Assembly (NCBI RefSeq): GCF_014701195.1
Contig: NZ_AP018712.1
Span: 310,001 to 374,000, forward strand
Reading direction: 5' to 3'
Source of the DNA: Tepiditoga spiralis
GTDB lineage: Bacteria > Thermotogota > Thermotogae > Petrotogales > Petrotogaceae
DNA: 64,000 nucleotides
Shown: piece by piece, positions 40,754 to 50,686 of the stretch
Layout of the letters: every line of letters begins with the position of its first letter
How positions within the stretch are numbered: the stretch's first letter is position 1
Program-made: the position numbers and the translations under genes
Notes under the pieces: generated by a model
What the model was told of the DNA's origin: nothing
Seen by the model: the letters and a program-made list of their open reading frames with translations, nothing else
The model's database searches: none

Positions 40754-42181
40754 TCATTTAAGTAATTTTTTATTTAATTTTATTGTAATAAAAATATACA
40801 TAAAGAAATAAAAACATCCTTCGATTATGGAAAACAAAAGATTTGGATTAAAGAACAATCTCACTATAAAAAAACTAACTGTGCTTATCCCTAAAAAAAT
40901 TAGAGGTATTGTATAATTAATTTTATTAATTAAAATATATTTTAATTTAAAAATTCTAGATTTATAGGCTAAATAAAATAGAAGTATAAAATTAGACAAT
41001 GTTGTGGTAAAAGCTGCGGCATAATAACCGAATTTTGGAATGAAAATAAAGTTTAAAATTATATTAATAATAGTAGCAAAAATATAACCTCTTAGTACAT
41101 ACTTTATGTTAGTAAACTTTAATTTTACTTCAAAAAAAGTATTTATTCCCATAAAAAATGTACCAAATACTACAAATGGAATTATAGTATAACCAATTCT
41201 GAATTTTTCTCCCAGCAATATAAAAGCAACTTCTTTTGAATATAACGAGACAAATAAGACTATTGGAAAAATAAATAAAATATACTTTGGAATTAGATTT
41301 TCATAATGTTTATCAATGTTTTTTATATCATTTTCTAACTTGTCATATATAAAAGGATTAAAAGTATTAAAAAATACTCCTATTAATAAGAATACACTTC
41401 TATTGCTTATATTATAAACTCTATCGTATATACCAAGTTCTGATAAATCTCTAAATATTTTTAATATATATCTGTCTCCACTTGATAACAAATATTGGGT
41501 TATTATAGTTAAACCACTTGCAATTCCAAATAAAAACATTTCTTTTAGTATTTTCTTCTCATTCAATAGAATTTTAAATGGTTTTATTTCAGTTGTATTT
41601 TTTCCTATGTATAATAAAAAGGTTAAAAAGAATGGAAAATTTGATAATATTTGTGAAAAATAAAAAGCTTCTATTCTCCAAGAAAACTTAAAAGTCAATA
41701 ATAACATAATAACGAAATTTATATATGCAACACTTGAACTAAAGAAAACATATTTAAAAGCTTTACCTTCTAATCTTAATATAATTAAATAATATCCAAC
41801 AAAACCACCAGTTAATAAAGCTATATTTTTCAATAGTAATAAAATCATATATTCATTTAAAGAAGGTATTAAATAAGTTATTAAAAATCCAGAAATTATT
41901 AGAATAAAACAATTTATAAAGAATATTGATATTATTATATTTAATAGTTTTGATAATTCATTTTTATTTTTAAATTTATTATAATATCTCCACAAACAGC
42001 TTGATATCCAAGATATAAAAAAAACATTTATATAACTATAAGTTATATTTATTAATCCTAAAATACCATATTCATCAGGCGTAAAATATCTTGTAAAAAT
42101 AGGAGAAGATAAAAAACCTATAAACATAGGAAATAATGAACCAATAAAATATGTCATTATATCTTTTACATTTTTTTTCAC
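40754..42181 (-). CDS. wzx: Polysaccharide flippase (Wzx/MATE-like, polysaccharide biosynthesis family)
   Basis: A ~475-residue integral membrane protein with 12-14 predicted helices and the family start (IMTYFIGSLFPMFIGFLSSPIFTR...). It should flip undecaprenyl-linked repeat units across the inner membrane for the cluster. A GTG start at 42181 is chosen because AGGAGGA lies just before it; an ATG 45 bases earlier falls inside the CapA-like gene. The pair with the polymerase-like gene at 49465 makes a Wzx/Wzy-type pathway likely. Confidence 0.85.
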   Translation of the reverse strand: MKKNVKDIMTYFIGSLFPMFIGFLSSPIFTRYFTPDEYGILGLINITYSYINVFFISWISSCLWRYYNKFKNKNELSKLLNIIISIFFINCFILIISGFLITYLIPSLNEYMILLLLKNIALLTGGFVGYYLIILRLEGKAFKYVFFSSSVAYINFVIMLLLTFKFSWRIEAFYFSQILSNFPFFLTFLLYIGKNTTEIKPFKILLNEKKILKEMFLFGIASGLTIITQYLLSSGDRYILKIFRDLSELGIYDRVYNISNRSVFLLIGVFFNTFNPFIYDKLENDIKNIDKHYENLIPKYILFIFPIVLFVSLYSKEVAFILLGEKFRIGYTIIPFVVFGTFFMGINTFFEVKLKFTNIKYVLRGYIFATIINIILNFIFIPKFGYYAAAFTTTLSNFILLFYLAYKSRIFKLKYILINKINYTIPLIFLGISTVSFFIVRLFFNPNLLFSIIEGCFYFFMYIFITIKLNKKLLK

Positions 42182-42191
42182 TTTATTCCTC

Positions 42192-43301
42192 CTAAAATTT
42201 ATAAGATAAATAACAATCTTTTTCATTTAATAAAAGTTTAGTTTTACAATATTTTTTAGAATCTTTTTTTATTCTGGTTAAAAGTTTAATACCTTCACTA
42301 TTATTTAAAATTATGGGTGAAAATATATACTCTTTTTTAGATAATATTGGATAAATTTTTATTTCAGAAATTTTATTTTTATTTAATTCAATAGTTGAAA
42401 CTAAATTATTTCCCCAATTTTTTGAGTTATATCCAAAAATAAAATTACCTAAAGAATAAATTATAGGTTTATTATTATATATTTCAAATCCTTTTGGTAC
42501 ATGAGAATGACCACCTATTAATACATCAGCCCCATAATCTATAATTTTTCTAGCTATTTTTTGTTCTTCTTTATGAATTAAAGTTTTATTTTCTAATACA
42601 AAATGCAAATACACAAAAACATAATCTGAGATTTTTTTAGCTCTATTTATATCTTTTTTTATTAATTTTGAATATAAAGGTAAAATACCAGAATTATTTT
42701 CCCTTGCTAAACCATAAAAATTCCTATTACAATGATCGGTATAAGCTAAAAAAGTTATTTTTATACCTTTTTTTTCAATTGTTTTTAAAGTTCTAGCATT
42801 GGATAAATTCCATCCACCACCAATATATCTGATATTATTATTTTCTAAATTTTTTAAAGTTTCTTCAAATCCTATTTCTCCATTGTCAAACATATGATTG
42901 TTTGCAATTGAAACTAAACTAATATCTAAATCTTTTATATAATTCAAATATTTTATCTCACTATTAAAATCTCCAACATGTCTACCTTTATTTGAAATGG
43001 GGGTTTCTAAATTGAAAAAAGAGATATCTGCTTCTTTAAAAAATTGTTTCATATGTTCAAAAGGATTAATGTCTCTTATTTGTATATTAGTATTATACAA
43101 AATCTGTTCATTAGAATATTCTTTTAATTTTATATCTTTAAACATATAATTGTAATATAATTTATAATTTATATTGAGTTTATTTAAAATTTTAGATAAA
43201 AAAATTTTAAATAATTTTTCTTCTTTTTCTCTTATCATAAAATTTTTTGCTTCACCTTTTAATAAAGAAAAAGAAACATCTCCAGCTAAATTAATTTTCA
43301 T
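42192..43301 (-). CDS. CapA-family metallophosphatase-like protein (poly-gamma-glutamate synthesis type)
   Basis: The calcineurin-like CapA fold is indicated by INLAGDVSFSLLKG at the start, FFNLETPISNKG, SIANNHMFDNGEIGFEETL, FVYLHFVLEN and GGHSHVPKGFEIYNNKPI with SLGNFIFG. CapA relatives are found in capsule loci and in polysaccharide gene clusters; their reaction is not settled. No signal peptide is seen, unlike B. anthracis CapA, so it may act in the cytoplasm. It sits between the amidoligase-like gene and the flippase gene, with 1- and 10-base spacings. Confidence 0.85.
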   Translation of the reverse strand: MKINLAGDVSFSLLKGEAKNFMIREKEEKLFKIFLSKILNKLNINYKLYYNYMFKDIKLKEYSNEQILYNTNIQIRDINPFEHMKQFFKEADISFFNLETPISNKGRHVGDFNSEIKYLNYIKDLDISLVSIANNHMFDNGEIGFEETLKNLENNNIRYIGGGWNLSNARTLKTIEKKGIKITFLAYTDHCNRNFYGLARENNSGILPLYSKLIKKDINRAKKISDYVFVYLHFVLENKTLIHKEEQKIARKIIDYGADVLIGGHSHVPKGFEIYNNKPIIYSLGNFIFGYNSKNWGNNLVSTIELNKNKISEIKIYPILSKKEYIFSPIILNNSEGIKLLTRIKKDSKKYCKTKLLLNEKDCYLSYKF

Positions 43302-43302
43302 A

Positions 43303-45000
43303 TTATAACTCCTTTATATAATTCATAAAAGCTTCTAAACTCATTAAAACGGATAGATCATATAAATAAAATTTTCTTTTTTGATTAAACAAATTTTCTA
43401 ATAAATAATTTTTATTAATAATATTCTCATTATTAATAATATTTTTAGTTTTGCCATAAATTAATTTTTTATTCTTTTTTATTAAATTAAAAGGATAAGT
43501 GTTATATTGAGATTTTAAGTTATATTTATTGGCAAAGCCATTACAAATAAATCTTTTTTTATTATAAAATTTAGAATTAAAAATATAATTATTATTTTTA
43601 TCTAATTTTATATTGCCTCTTTGATCTACTAAAATTTTAGATAAATCTTTTAATTCATCAATAAATAAATACTTATACATGGAATTAATATAAACCATTT
43701 GATTTTTGAATAATTTTTTATTTAAACTAAACATTAATTCAAAAAATTCATTTTCATAATTAGGGTATAAGGGAATTGAATGTAGAGAATAAAAATTATA
43801 GTTTCTAGTGGCATAATTCCTTTCTCTATTCAATATAGACCACTTAACGTATTCAGAAGCTAAATCATTATTTTTATCCAATTGTTCATATATTCTATCA
43901 AATAATTTTTTATTTAAAGCATCATTAAATTCTATTTTAGTATATTTTTCTATATCTTCATTAGATAAAATAGTAGAAGTAGATTTTATTAAATAGTTAG
44001 TTAATTTTTCAAAAGAGTTTAATTTTTCTAATTCATCTTTATATAATAATCCCAATATAAAACCATTATCTCCAGTAAGTAAATAATCTATACTTTCTTT
44101 ATTATGAAGATTAGAAATTTTAGAAAAACCAAATCCTTGAAAGTAATAAGTTTTAAATCCGATTTTTTCAATTATTTTTGAAATTTCTTCTTCGTTATAA
44201 TAATCATTTATAAAGTTATCATCTAAATAATAATAACTATTTTTCAATTTATACTTTTTGTTTATAGTGTTTGCTATTTTCATATCTTCACAATACTTTG
44301 TTCCAAAAGTAAAGTTTATCAAATTATTTGCATTATTATTTTTTAAAAGCATACCTAAAATATATCTTGAGTCTAATCCACCCGTTAAATTTAAACCTAT
44401 TTTTTTATTTTTAAAAATTTTATCATATCTTTTAAATATTTTTTCCATAGAATTAAATATTTCTTTTTCAGCAAACTCTTTATCATTTATTTTTTCTTTA
44501 ATTTTATAATCATACCATATTTCTTCATCTATAATATTATTTTGTATTTTGTAAATTCTTCCAGGTTGAACTTCAAATATATTTTTTAATAGAGTGTACT
44601 TTCCACTTACAAAACGATATTTTAAAAATTCAACAATACTTATATCATCAAATTCTTTAATATTCAAATAATTTCTAAGTTTCCAAAAGTCTTCTGAAAT
44701 ATAAATATTTGATTCTATTTTATAATAAAAAAGTTGTGGAAAACTTATTTTATCATTAAATATAATTATATTTTTATTAACTTTATCTAGAGTTAAACAC
44801 AAAAAAACACCGTTTAACTCTCTGATTAAATTTTCTATATTTTCTATATTTTTAACTAAAAAATTAGCAGCTTCATTTTTTATATAAAAGTCATCATTAT
44901 AAAAAAAGTATCCTTCAAAGTAGATAAAATATTTATCTGTTTCTATTAATTTATTTTTATCTATAATATCAAAATTATTTTTTTCTAATTTTATAAGCAT
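43303..45000 (-). CDS. Asparagine synthase-like amidoligase lacking the N-terminal nucleophile Cys
   Basis: A 565-residue protein with an N-terminal Ntn-type glutaminase-like region (NGVFLCLTLDKVNKNIIIFND, YISEDFWKLRNYLNI) and a C-terminal PP-loop synthetase domain with LNLTGGLDSRYILGML near residue 200 and LTGDNGFILGLLY. The mature nucleophile Cys of class II amidotransferases would be residue 2; here the sequence starts MLIKLEK, so it cannot use glutamine in the usual way. Such genes are common in polysaccharide and exosortase-linked loci, where they may amidate uronic acids or sugars. It precedes the CapA-like gene. Confidence 0.8.
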   Translation of the reverse strand: MLIKLEKNNFDIIDKNKLIETDKYFIYFEGYFFYNDDFYIKNEAANFLVKNIENIENLIRELNGVFLCLTLDKVNKNIIIFNDKISFPQLFYYKIESNIYISEDFWKLRNYLNIKEFDDISIVEFLKYRFVSGKYTLLKNIFEVQPGRIYKIQNNIIDEEIWYDYKIKEKINDKEFAEKEIFNSMEKIFKRYDKIFKNKKIGLNLTGGLDSRYILGMLLKNNNANNLINFTFGTKYCEDMKIANTINKKYKLKNSYYYLDDNFINDYYNEEEISKIIEKIGFKTYYFQGFGFSKISNLHNKESIDYLLTGDNGFILGLLYKDELEKLNSFEKLTNYLIKSTSTILSNEDIEKYTKIEFNDALNKKLFDRIYEQLDKNNDLASEYVKWSILNRERNYATRNYNFYSLHSIPLYPNYENEFFELMFSLNKKLFKNQMVYINSMYKYLFIDELKDLSKILVDQRGNIKLDKNNNYIFNSKFYNKKRFICNGFANKYNLKSQYNTYPFNLIKKNKKLIYGKTKNIINNENIINKNYLLENLFNQKRKFYLYDLSVLMSLEAFMNYIKEL

Positions 45001-45004
45001 TATA

Positions 45005-46123
45005 TTACTCCTTTATATTATCAATATAAGCTTTAGCCATTAATTCCTGAGTATAATTATTAATTGTATCATATGAATTTAATAAAATTTTATTTATTTC
45101 ATTAAAACCACTTTCAAATAAACTGTTTAAAACATTAATCATTTCTTGTGTATTTCTAGGTTTTACTAAAAAACCATTATAATTATTTTTAATAATACCA
45201 TCAATACCCCAACCTTTAGCTCCAATGATAATATTAGCTTTAGCCATAGCTTCTAAAAAAGCAAGCCCAAAAGTTTCTGGAGCAGATGCCATTATAAACA
45301 CATCTGATTTTTTCATATATTCAAGACCTACAAATCTATCCTTCATACCTAAAAATTTAACTTTATCTTTTAAATTTAATTCATCAACTAAATTTTCAAG
45401 ATATTCCCTTTCTTCACCATCCCCAATTATAGTATAATTCCAATTTTTATATTTTAAATTAGCTAAAGCCTTTAAATTAATATCTATATTTTTTAATTTT
45501 TGTAATAAAGATACAGTTATAAAATTTATTTTATCTTTATTTTTCCAAAAATCTATTTTATTATAAAAAAAATCTTTCGATTCAATTTCATTTTTATCTA
45601 TACCAGAATTTGCTATAAAAGTTTTATTTTTAAATTGAGGGTATTTTTCTATAAGTCTATTCTGTATAGATTTAGATCGGCAAGCTATTTTTTTTGCTTT
45701 AGTGAATATTTCGATATATTTTTTATTGTATTCTTTTAAGTCACTATTATGAATTCCTACTATAAAATCAGCATTAAATCTATCAGCTATCTTATAACCC
45801 CAAGAAAATGCAGGAGATAAATGACATATGACTTTATCAGGATTAAATTTAATATTCTCTAATTTTTTTATAATATTTTTAGTGAAAAATATTCCTAATT
45901 TAGGTATTCTATATACAGGAACATTATAAATAGTTATGTTATCTATAATAACTTTTTTTTCATAATGTACTTTTTTTCTTGCTGGAATAAAATAAGGCCT
46001 AAAAACAATTACTTCATTATTTTTATTCCATTCTGTAATAAAGTTATGTAAAGCATAACTTATTTCTTTAATAGAATGATTTTTGTATGCCGGGTACAAA
46101 CTTGTTATCATAAGTATTTTCAT
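45005..46123 (-). CDS. Glycosyltransferase, GT4 family
   Basis: A 372-residue GT-B enzyme: N-terminal MKILMITSLYPAYKNHSIKE, and C-terminal donor-site motifs YTIIGDGEEREYLENLVDEL, FLGMKDRFVGLEYMKKSDVF and EXFGLAFLEAMAKAN (as PETFGLAFLEAMAKAN). The EX7E-type pattern is that of retaining GT4 enzymes. It adds a sugar to the lipid-linked repeat unit; the sugar is unknown. Same-strand genes overlap or abut on both sides. Confidence 0.9.
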   Translation of the reverse strand: MKILMITSLYPAYKNHSIKEISYALHNFITEWNKNNEVIVFRPYFIPARKKVHYEKKVIIDNITIYNVPVYRIPKLGIFFTKNIIKKLENIKFNPDKVICHLSPAFSWGYKIADRFNADFIVGIHNSDLKEYNKKYIEIFTKAKKIACRSKSIQNRLIEKYPQFKNKTFIANSGIDKNEIESKDFFYNKIDFWKNKDKINFITVSLLQKLKNIDINLKALANLKYKNWNYTIIGDGEEREYLENLVDELNLKDKVKFLGMKDRFVGLEYMKKSDVFIMASAPETFGLAFLEAMAKANIIIGAKGWGIDGIIKNNYNGFLVKPRNTQEMINVLNSLFESGFNEINKILLNSYDTINNYTQELMAKAYIDNIKE

Positions 46124-46124
46124 A

Positions 46125-47090
46125 TCAAGACCTACCTAATATGTATTTTATTAATGATTTTAAATAATAATTAAAATCAGCAGTATAAATACTAAAATAT
46201 TGCTTTTGAATAGTACCAAACTTTCTAAAATTAGATTCAATACTTTCAATCATAGATCCTTCAAAATCAAAGTATCTTACTTTACTGCTGTAATATTTAA
46301 TAGCTTCCCATTGAAGTAAATTTTGAGAACTATACTTTCTAAATTTAGGATCAGAACCACTCATTAAATAATATACAGCTTTATTATCTTGAATATAAAA
46401 GTTCATGGCATGAATGTTTCCTTTTTCATCAATAGTTTTAAAAATTTTAATATTATTTTTTAAATTAGTATAAATTTTTTCTACATATTCAAAAGAATAA
46501 GGAATATTCATACTTTGCCTACTAAAAGTCATTTTATTAAATTTATAAAATTCTTTAATATCAAAAGATTCAACTACTTTAATATTATTTTTTTTAGCTT
46601 TTTTTATAGTATTTCTAGTATTTTGATCTAATTCTTTCCAAATATTGTCAATTCCTTTTTCAAAATCAATTACATAAGTATATCTAGTAGTTTGTTTAAA
46701 TCCTTGCCAATAAAATGGCAACCAATTATCAAAATGCCAATCAAAATTCATATAGAAAGATTTATATTTTCCTTTTATCTCATTTAAAAATTCATATATT
46801 ATCTTTTTTTCCTTTTCTAATCTTTTATTATATTTCATATTTTCAAAATTATCAAATAAAACGCCTAATTTTTGAGTTAATTTAGGCATTTTAATATTTT
46901 TGCTATTAATAAAAGGTAAGGGGAGTCCAGCTATTACATTTCTATTTTCTTCATATGTAAGTATTTTAAAATCATTATTAGTTACCGTTTTTATCCATTC
47001 ATAAGAGCAAAATATACTTCCTTGATTGGAATTTTGAACAAAATTATTCCATTTGTTTTTTTCAGATTCTTTTAATAACCTTACCATCAT
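46125..47090 (-). CDS. FemAB/GNAT-like acyltransferase
   Basis: A 321-residue protein with the two-domain GNAT fold of the FemAB and BioF2-like group. It has GSIFCSYEWIKTVTNN near the start, WKELDQNTRNTIKKAKKNN in the middle and HAMNFYIQDNKAVYYLMSG with DPKFRKYSSQNLLQWEAIKY and FDFEGSMIESI towards the end. Relatives transfer amino acids from tRNA to peptidoglycan or acyl groups to sugars; in polysaccharide loci they are often linked with a deacetylase and an asparagine-synthase-like protein, as here. The exact reaction is unknown. Confidence 0.8.
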   Translation of the reverse strand: MMVRLLKESEKNKWNNFVQNSNQGSIFCSYEWIKTVTNNDFKILTYEENRNVIAGLPLPFINSKNIKMPKLTQKLGVLFDNFENMKYNKRLEKEKKIIYEFLNEIKGKYKSFYMNFDWHFDNWLPFYWQGFKQTTRYTYVIDFEKGIDNIWKELDQNTRNTIKKAKKNNIKVVESFDIKEFYKFNKMTFSRQSMNIPYSFEYVEKIYTNLKNNIKIFKTIDEKGNIHAMNFYIQDNKAVYYLMSGSDPKFRKYSSQNLLQWEAIKYYSSKVRYFDFEGSMIESIESNFRKFGTIQKQYFSIYTADFNYYLKSLIKYILGRS

Positions 47091-48331
47091 TAATTGTTTT
47101 CTCCTTTTACCAAATTATCTGCAGAAATACATTTTAATTCTTTTTTTATAGAATATTTTATGGTTTCTTCATATACCCATTCCCAATCTTTCCAGGTTAT
47201 ATTGTAAAATGATGTGTTATGCCATAAAAATGTAAATACTCCATTATATTTTTTTATTTTGTTTATAATTTCTTTTATTTTCTCAAAGCCTTCTTTAGAT
47301 GTTAAATTCATGTATTTTTGGCTTTGTAAAGTTCCTTCCATTATTATCAAAGGTATTTCAATTATATTATATTCTTTTCCTTTATCAAAATTAAATGGTT
47401 TAAAGGGTTTACATGTTCCAAATCGAAATCCTACCCTATCTGCATAACCACCTGTACTATCTAATTTTATTCCTGCTTTTTCATATATATCAAAACTTTT
47501 TTTTATATCAAACATTAAATAATGAGATCGACCTTTATCAATTTTTGAATTAAAAATATTTTTCAATTTTTCTATATCTTTTTCCATTCTATTTTTATTT
47601 AAATATTCAGCATCATAATGTATACCTACATTTCCGTTTATTTTATTTATTTCTTTTTCTAATTTTTTTAAATATTTTTTCTTTTTTGTTGGATCATAAC
47701 CACCACCAAATTTTTTTCCTTGAATATCTGGTATAAAGAAAAATGTTCCTGTTGTACCATATTTTTTATGAATAGATATTAAGTTTTCTACTGAACAAGG
47801 GTCACTATTTATAATTTTTTTTATTAATTTATCAAAAAATAACTTTATATCTTTTCTTTTTAATATATCCCCTCCCAAATTTTTAATAAAATTAAATCCT
47901 TTAAGTAATCCTAAAAAATCTATATCATGAGTAATAAAAATTTTTGTATTATTTTGTTTATAATTTAAATTCAATTCTTTTCTAATTTTTTCTACTATAA
48001 TTTCCACAACTGGTTCTTCTAAAATTTCTTTTTTAAATTGAAAACTTTCAATTGCAGGAAATCTTCCAATTTTATCCTTTAATTCTGAATGTGTGTATTC
48101 CCAATATCCTGATAAAAAGAAAAATATCGTACTTATATAATCATTTTTAAAAGAAAAATTATTAAAATCATTTAATAATTCTTCATCATTTTTATTCCAA
48201 AATTCATAAATATTAAATTTCAATTCATTATTTAAAATATATGAATTTTTCAAGATACTAATATTTATATTTTCAACAAAAATTTCATTTAAATAATTTT
48301 CTATATATGATTTTATATCAACTTTATTCAA
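47090..48331 (-). CDS. Polysaccharide deacetylase-like protein with unusual N-terminal extension
   Basis: The C-terminal NodB-type domain shows the metal-binding Asp/His motif IFITHDIDFLGLLKG, FFFIPD, GNVGIHYDAEYLN, a GGYADRVGFRFG stretch and the terminal TFLWHNTSF. The N-terminal ~120 residues (SGYWEYTHSELKDKIGRFP) match the region typical of deacetylases from capsule loci. It probably removes an acetyl from a cluster sugar. A TTG start at 48331 is preferred (AAGGTGA nine bases ahead); a GTG nine bases earlier lies inside that site. It overlaps the preceding glycosyltransferase gene slightly. Confidence 0.8.
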   Translation of the reverse strand: MNKVDIKSYIENYLNEIFVENINISILKNSYILNNELKFNIYEFWNKNDEELLNDFNNFSFKNDYISTIFFFLSGYWEYTHSELKDKIGRFPAIESFQFKKEILEEPVVEIIVEKIRKELNLNYKQNNTKIFITHDIDFLGLLKGFNFIKNLGGDILKRKDIKLFFDKLIKKIINSDPCSVENLISIHKKYGTTGTFFFIPDIQGKKFGGGYDPTKKKKYLKKLEKEINKINGNVGIHYDAEYLNKNRMEKDIEKLKNIFNSKIDKGRSHYLMFDIKKSFDIYEKAGIKLDSTGGYADRVGFRFGTCKPFKPFNFDKGKEYNIIEIPLIIMEGTLQSQKYMNLTSKEGFEKIKEIINKIKKYNGVFTFLWHNTSFYNITWKDWEWVYEETIKYSIKKELKCISADNLVKGENN

Positions 48332-49445
48332 ATAAATCACCTTTTATAATATTTATTATTGGTTTCATTTTTACATTCCAAGATAAATTATTTTTTGCAT
48401 ATTCTCTCATTTCTTCGGGATAGTTTTTATTTTTTATAGATTCATAAAAGTTTAAAATATCTTTTATATTGACAGGTTTTTCAGTTTTTGAAATTTTATA
48501 AGTATATTTGAAATTTTTTGAAAAATCATCATCATCTGAAGCTATAATAAAAGGTATTCCACGAGCACAATATTCTCTATTTTTTAAAGCACTATCTTTT
48601 TTTAATCCCTTTCTATGATTTGCTAAACTTCCTATTCCTATATCTGCTTTTTCAAATATTTCATCTAATTCTTTTCCAATTTTTATTTCATGAAATTTTA
48701 TATATTTTTTTAAAGCTAACTTTTCAACCAAATTCTTTAAGTTTAAAAATTCATTTCCCATACCAACTATGTGGAAGTAAACTTCTTTTTGTGGTTTTGT
48801 TTTGTAGTATTCGTATAATCCTGTTATTATTCTATCATATCCATGCCATTTGGAGATATTTGCAACACCTATTAAATTTATTTTATTTATATTTTTTGTT
48901 TTTTGATGCAAAGGTAGCTTTTCTATATCTATTCCATTGTTTATATTTATACATGGAATACCCTTTATTTTTTTATGATTAGAAAAAGTCACTATATAAT
49001 CAACATATTTTTTTAAATTAAAGTTATTCAATGATTCTATTGATTTAATTACAAATGCTTTTAATGATTTATCTTCATTTTTAAATGGATATGTTGGCAG
49101 TTCTAAAAAAACTTTCCTATTTTCTTTTTTTTGTTTTTTTAAAAAACTTATAAAATTAGGATCAGTAGATGGATATCTTATATATAAAATATCAATATTA
49201 TGGTTCATTGTGTAATTATTTAATATTTTATACATTTTCATTCTTTTTTCCACATTGTTTTTAAATGTAGAAAGCACTGTTTTTTTCTCTTCATTTAAAA
49301 GCATCATTTTAAAATCTTCAAAATAAACTAAAGATGTTTTTATTTTATTTTTTTTAAAAACTTTAATTTGTGATTGTATTTTATTTTTTACGCCTTTAAA
49401 CTCATTGTTATTTAAATTATAATGTGTAAAATAAAGTAAATTCAT
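48324..49445 (-). CDS. Glycosyltransferase, GT4-like
   Basis: A ~373-residue GT-B protein. N-terminal MNLLYFTHYNLNNNEFKGVK; the C-terminal half contains INLIGVANISKWHGYDRIITG, VYFHIVGMGNEFLNLKNLVE and a donor-site region with ADIGIGSLANHRKGL and ALKNREYCARGIPFIIAS. The EX7E second Glu is within NREYCARGIPF. It takes part in the cluster's repeat-unit assembly. The ATG at 49445 follows GGAGGT at three bases; an upstream TTG would overlap that site. Confidence 0.85.
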   Translation of the reverse strand: MNLLYFTHYNLNNNEFKGVKNKIQSQIKVFKKNKIKTSLVYFEDFKMMLLNEEKKTVLSTFKNNVEKRMKMYKILNNYTMNHNIDILYIRYPSTDPNFISFLKKQKKENRKVFLELPTYPFKNEDKSLKAFVIKSIESLNNFNLKKYVDYIVTFSNHKKIKGIPCININNGIDIEKLPLHQKTKNINKINLIGVANISKWHGYDRIITGLYEYYKTKPQKEVYFHIVGMGNEFLNLKNLVEKLALKKYIKFHEIKIGKELDEIFEKADIGIGSLANHRKGLKKDSALKNREYCARGIPFIIASDDDDFSKNFKYTYKISKTEKPVNIKDILNFYESIKNKNYPEEMREYAKNNLSWNVKMKPIINIIKGDLFE

Positions 49446-49464
49446 AATACCTCCAACCAATACT

Positions 49465-50610
49465 CTATACTGATATTACCATCAAAATCATTTCAAATAA
49501 AAATATAAAGAAATATGAATATTTATACTTTAATATAAAGTCAAATGAAAGAGTATTTTCTTTTATTATAAATATGGTTAAAAATAAGAGTATTATAGCT
49601 CTTTGTCTTATATCCGCACTTCCATAAATCAATAAATAAACTAAAAATGTTCCTAAACTCATTCCTAAACTGTACAATGATTCTGATTTCAAAGCACTTA
49701 TGTTTAAATATTCTTTTATATTTATAAAAAACATTATTATTAAATATGGTAGTATGAGATAGTAAATTAAATGTAGTACAAAAAATATTATGTTGTGTTC
49801 TTTTAAAAATGGTTGTACAAAAAAATTTTGTGAGTATAAATATCTAAGTGGTGTTGGTCCAAAAATTATTTTTATTGGTGATAAAATACTAAATCCAGTT
49901 GTTCCTGTGGAAGATGTAGCATTCCATGTAGATAAAACAGCCATTATATACTTAAAGTTTAAAAGAAAAATTAATCCAGCAAGACTCAACATCAAACCTA
50001 TAATAATAAAATTCTTTTTTTTGCTGTTTTGTTTCAAATGAACAAATGGGATAATCGATAAAAATATAAAGAATTTATAAAATGGTCTTATATCTTTCAT
50101 AATTAAAATACTAAAAGCTATTATTATTGCTTGCATTATTTTATTTTTTATATTTTGAATTAAAAATATAGTTAATAGAATTACTATTATTAAGTAGTTG
50201 TCTTTTAAAAAGTTTATATTTGTAAAAAATAGTGTGTGATTAAAGTAAATTGTAAAAAAGAAGATATTATTTAAGTCTTTAAATATCAAAATAAGCAACA
50301 AAAAAATAATGTTGCTTTGAGTAATTAAGGCTAAAACAGCATCTTTAAATGGATATATTAAATATCTTAAGAACATTGGATATTGATAAAAAGTTTTATT
50401 TGTCATATCTTCAAAAGGAAGATTAAACGTACTAAAGTATAATTTAGTATCAGAAGTTTTAAAGGCTATTTGAAAAAGTGCTTCATACGAATTTATATTC
50501 ATTAAGTAAATCATTATTACTATTAGTAAATTAAAAAGTATAAAATGGTTTAATTTATTGTATTTGATAGATACAATAAAAGAAAGAGTTATTAATAAAA
50601 TACCAAACAT
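49465..50610 (-). CDS. Polytopic membrane protein, candidate Wzy-type polysaccharide polymerase
   Basis: A 381-residue protein with about ten hydrophobic helices and a large external loop near residues 215-270 (STWNATSSTGTTGFSILSPI). Size, topology and position within glycosyltransferase genes suggest an O-antigen-polymerase- or EpsG-like protein, although there is no diagnostic motif. It would join repeat units on the outer face of the inner membrane after Wzx flipping. Confidence 0.65.
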   Translation of the reverse strand: MFGILLITLSFIVSIKYNKLNHFILFNLLIVIMIYLMNINSYEALFQIAFKTSDTKLYFSTFNLPFEDMTNKTFYQYPMFLRYLIYPFKDAVLALITQSNIIFLLLILIFKDLNNIFFFTIYFNHTLFFTNINFLKDNYLIIVILLTIFLIQNIKNKIMQAIIIAFSILIMKDIRPFYKFFIFLSIIPFVHLKQNSKKKNFIIIGLMLSLAGLIFLLNFKYIMAVLSTWNATSSTGTTGFSILSPIKIIFGPTPLRYLYSQNFFVQPFLKEHNIIFFVLHLIYYLILPYLIIMFFINIKEYLNISALKSESLYSLGMSLGTFLVYLLIYGSADIRQRAIILLFLTIFIIKENTLSFDFILKYKYSYFFIFLFEMILMVISV

Positions 50611-50686
50611 TTTTTTAGCTCCACTTTTTTAATGTAGTAAAACAAATATAATGTTAATTTAAAACTTTTTCAAGTTGTATTCTCTT

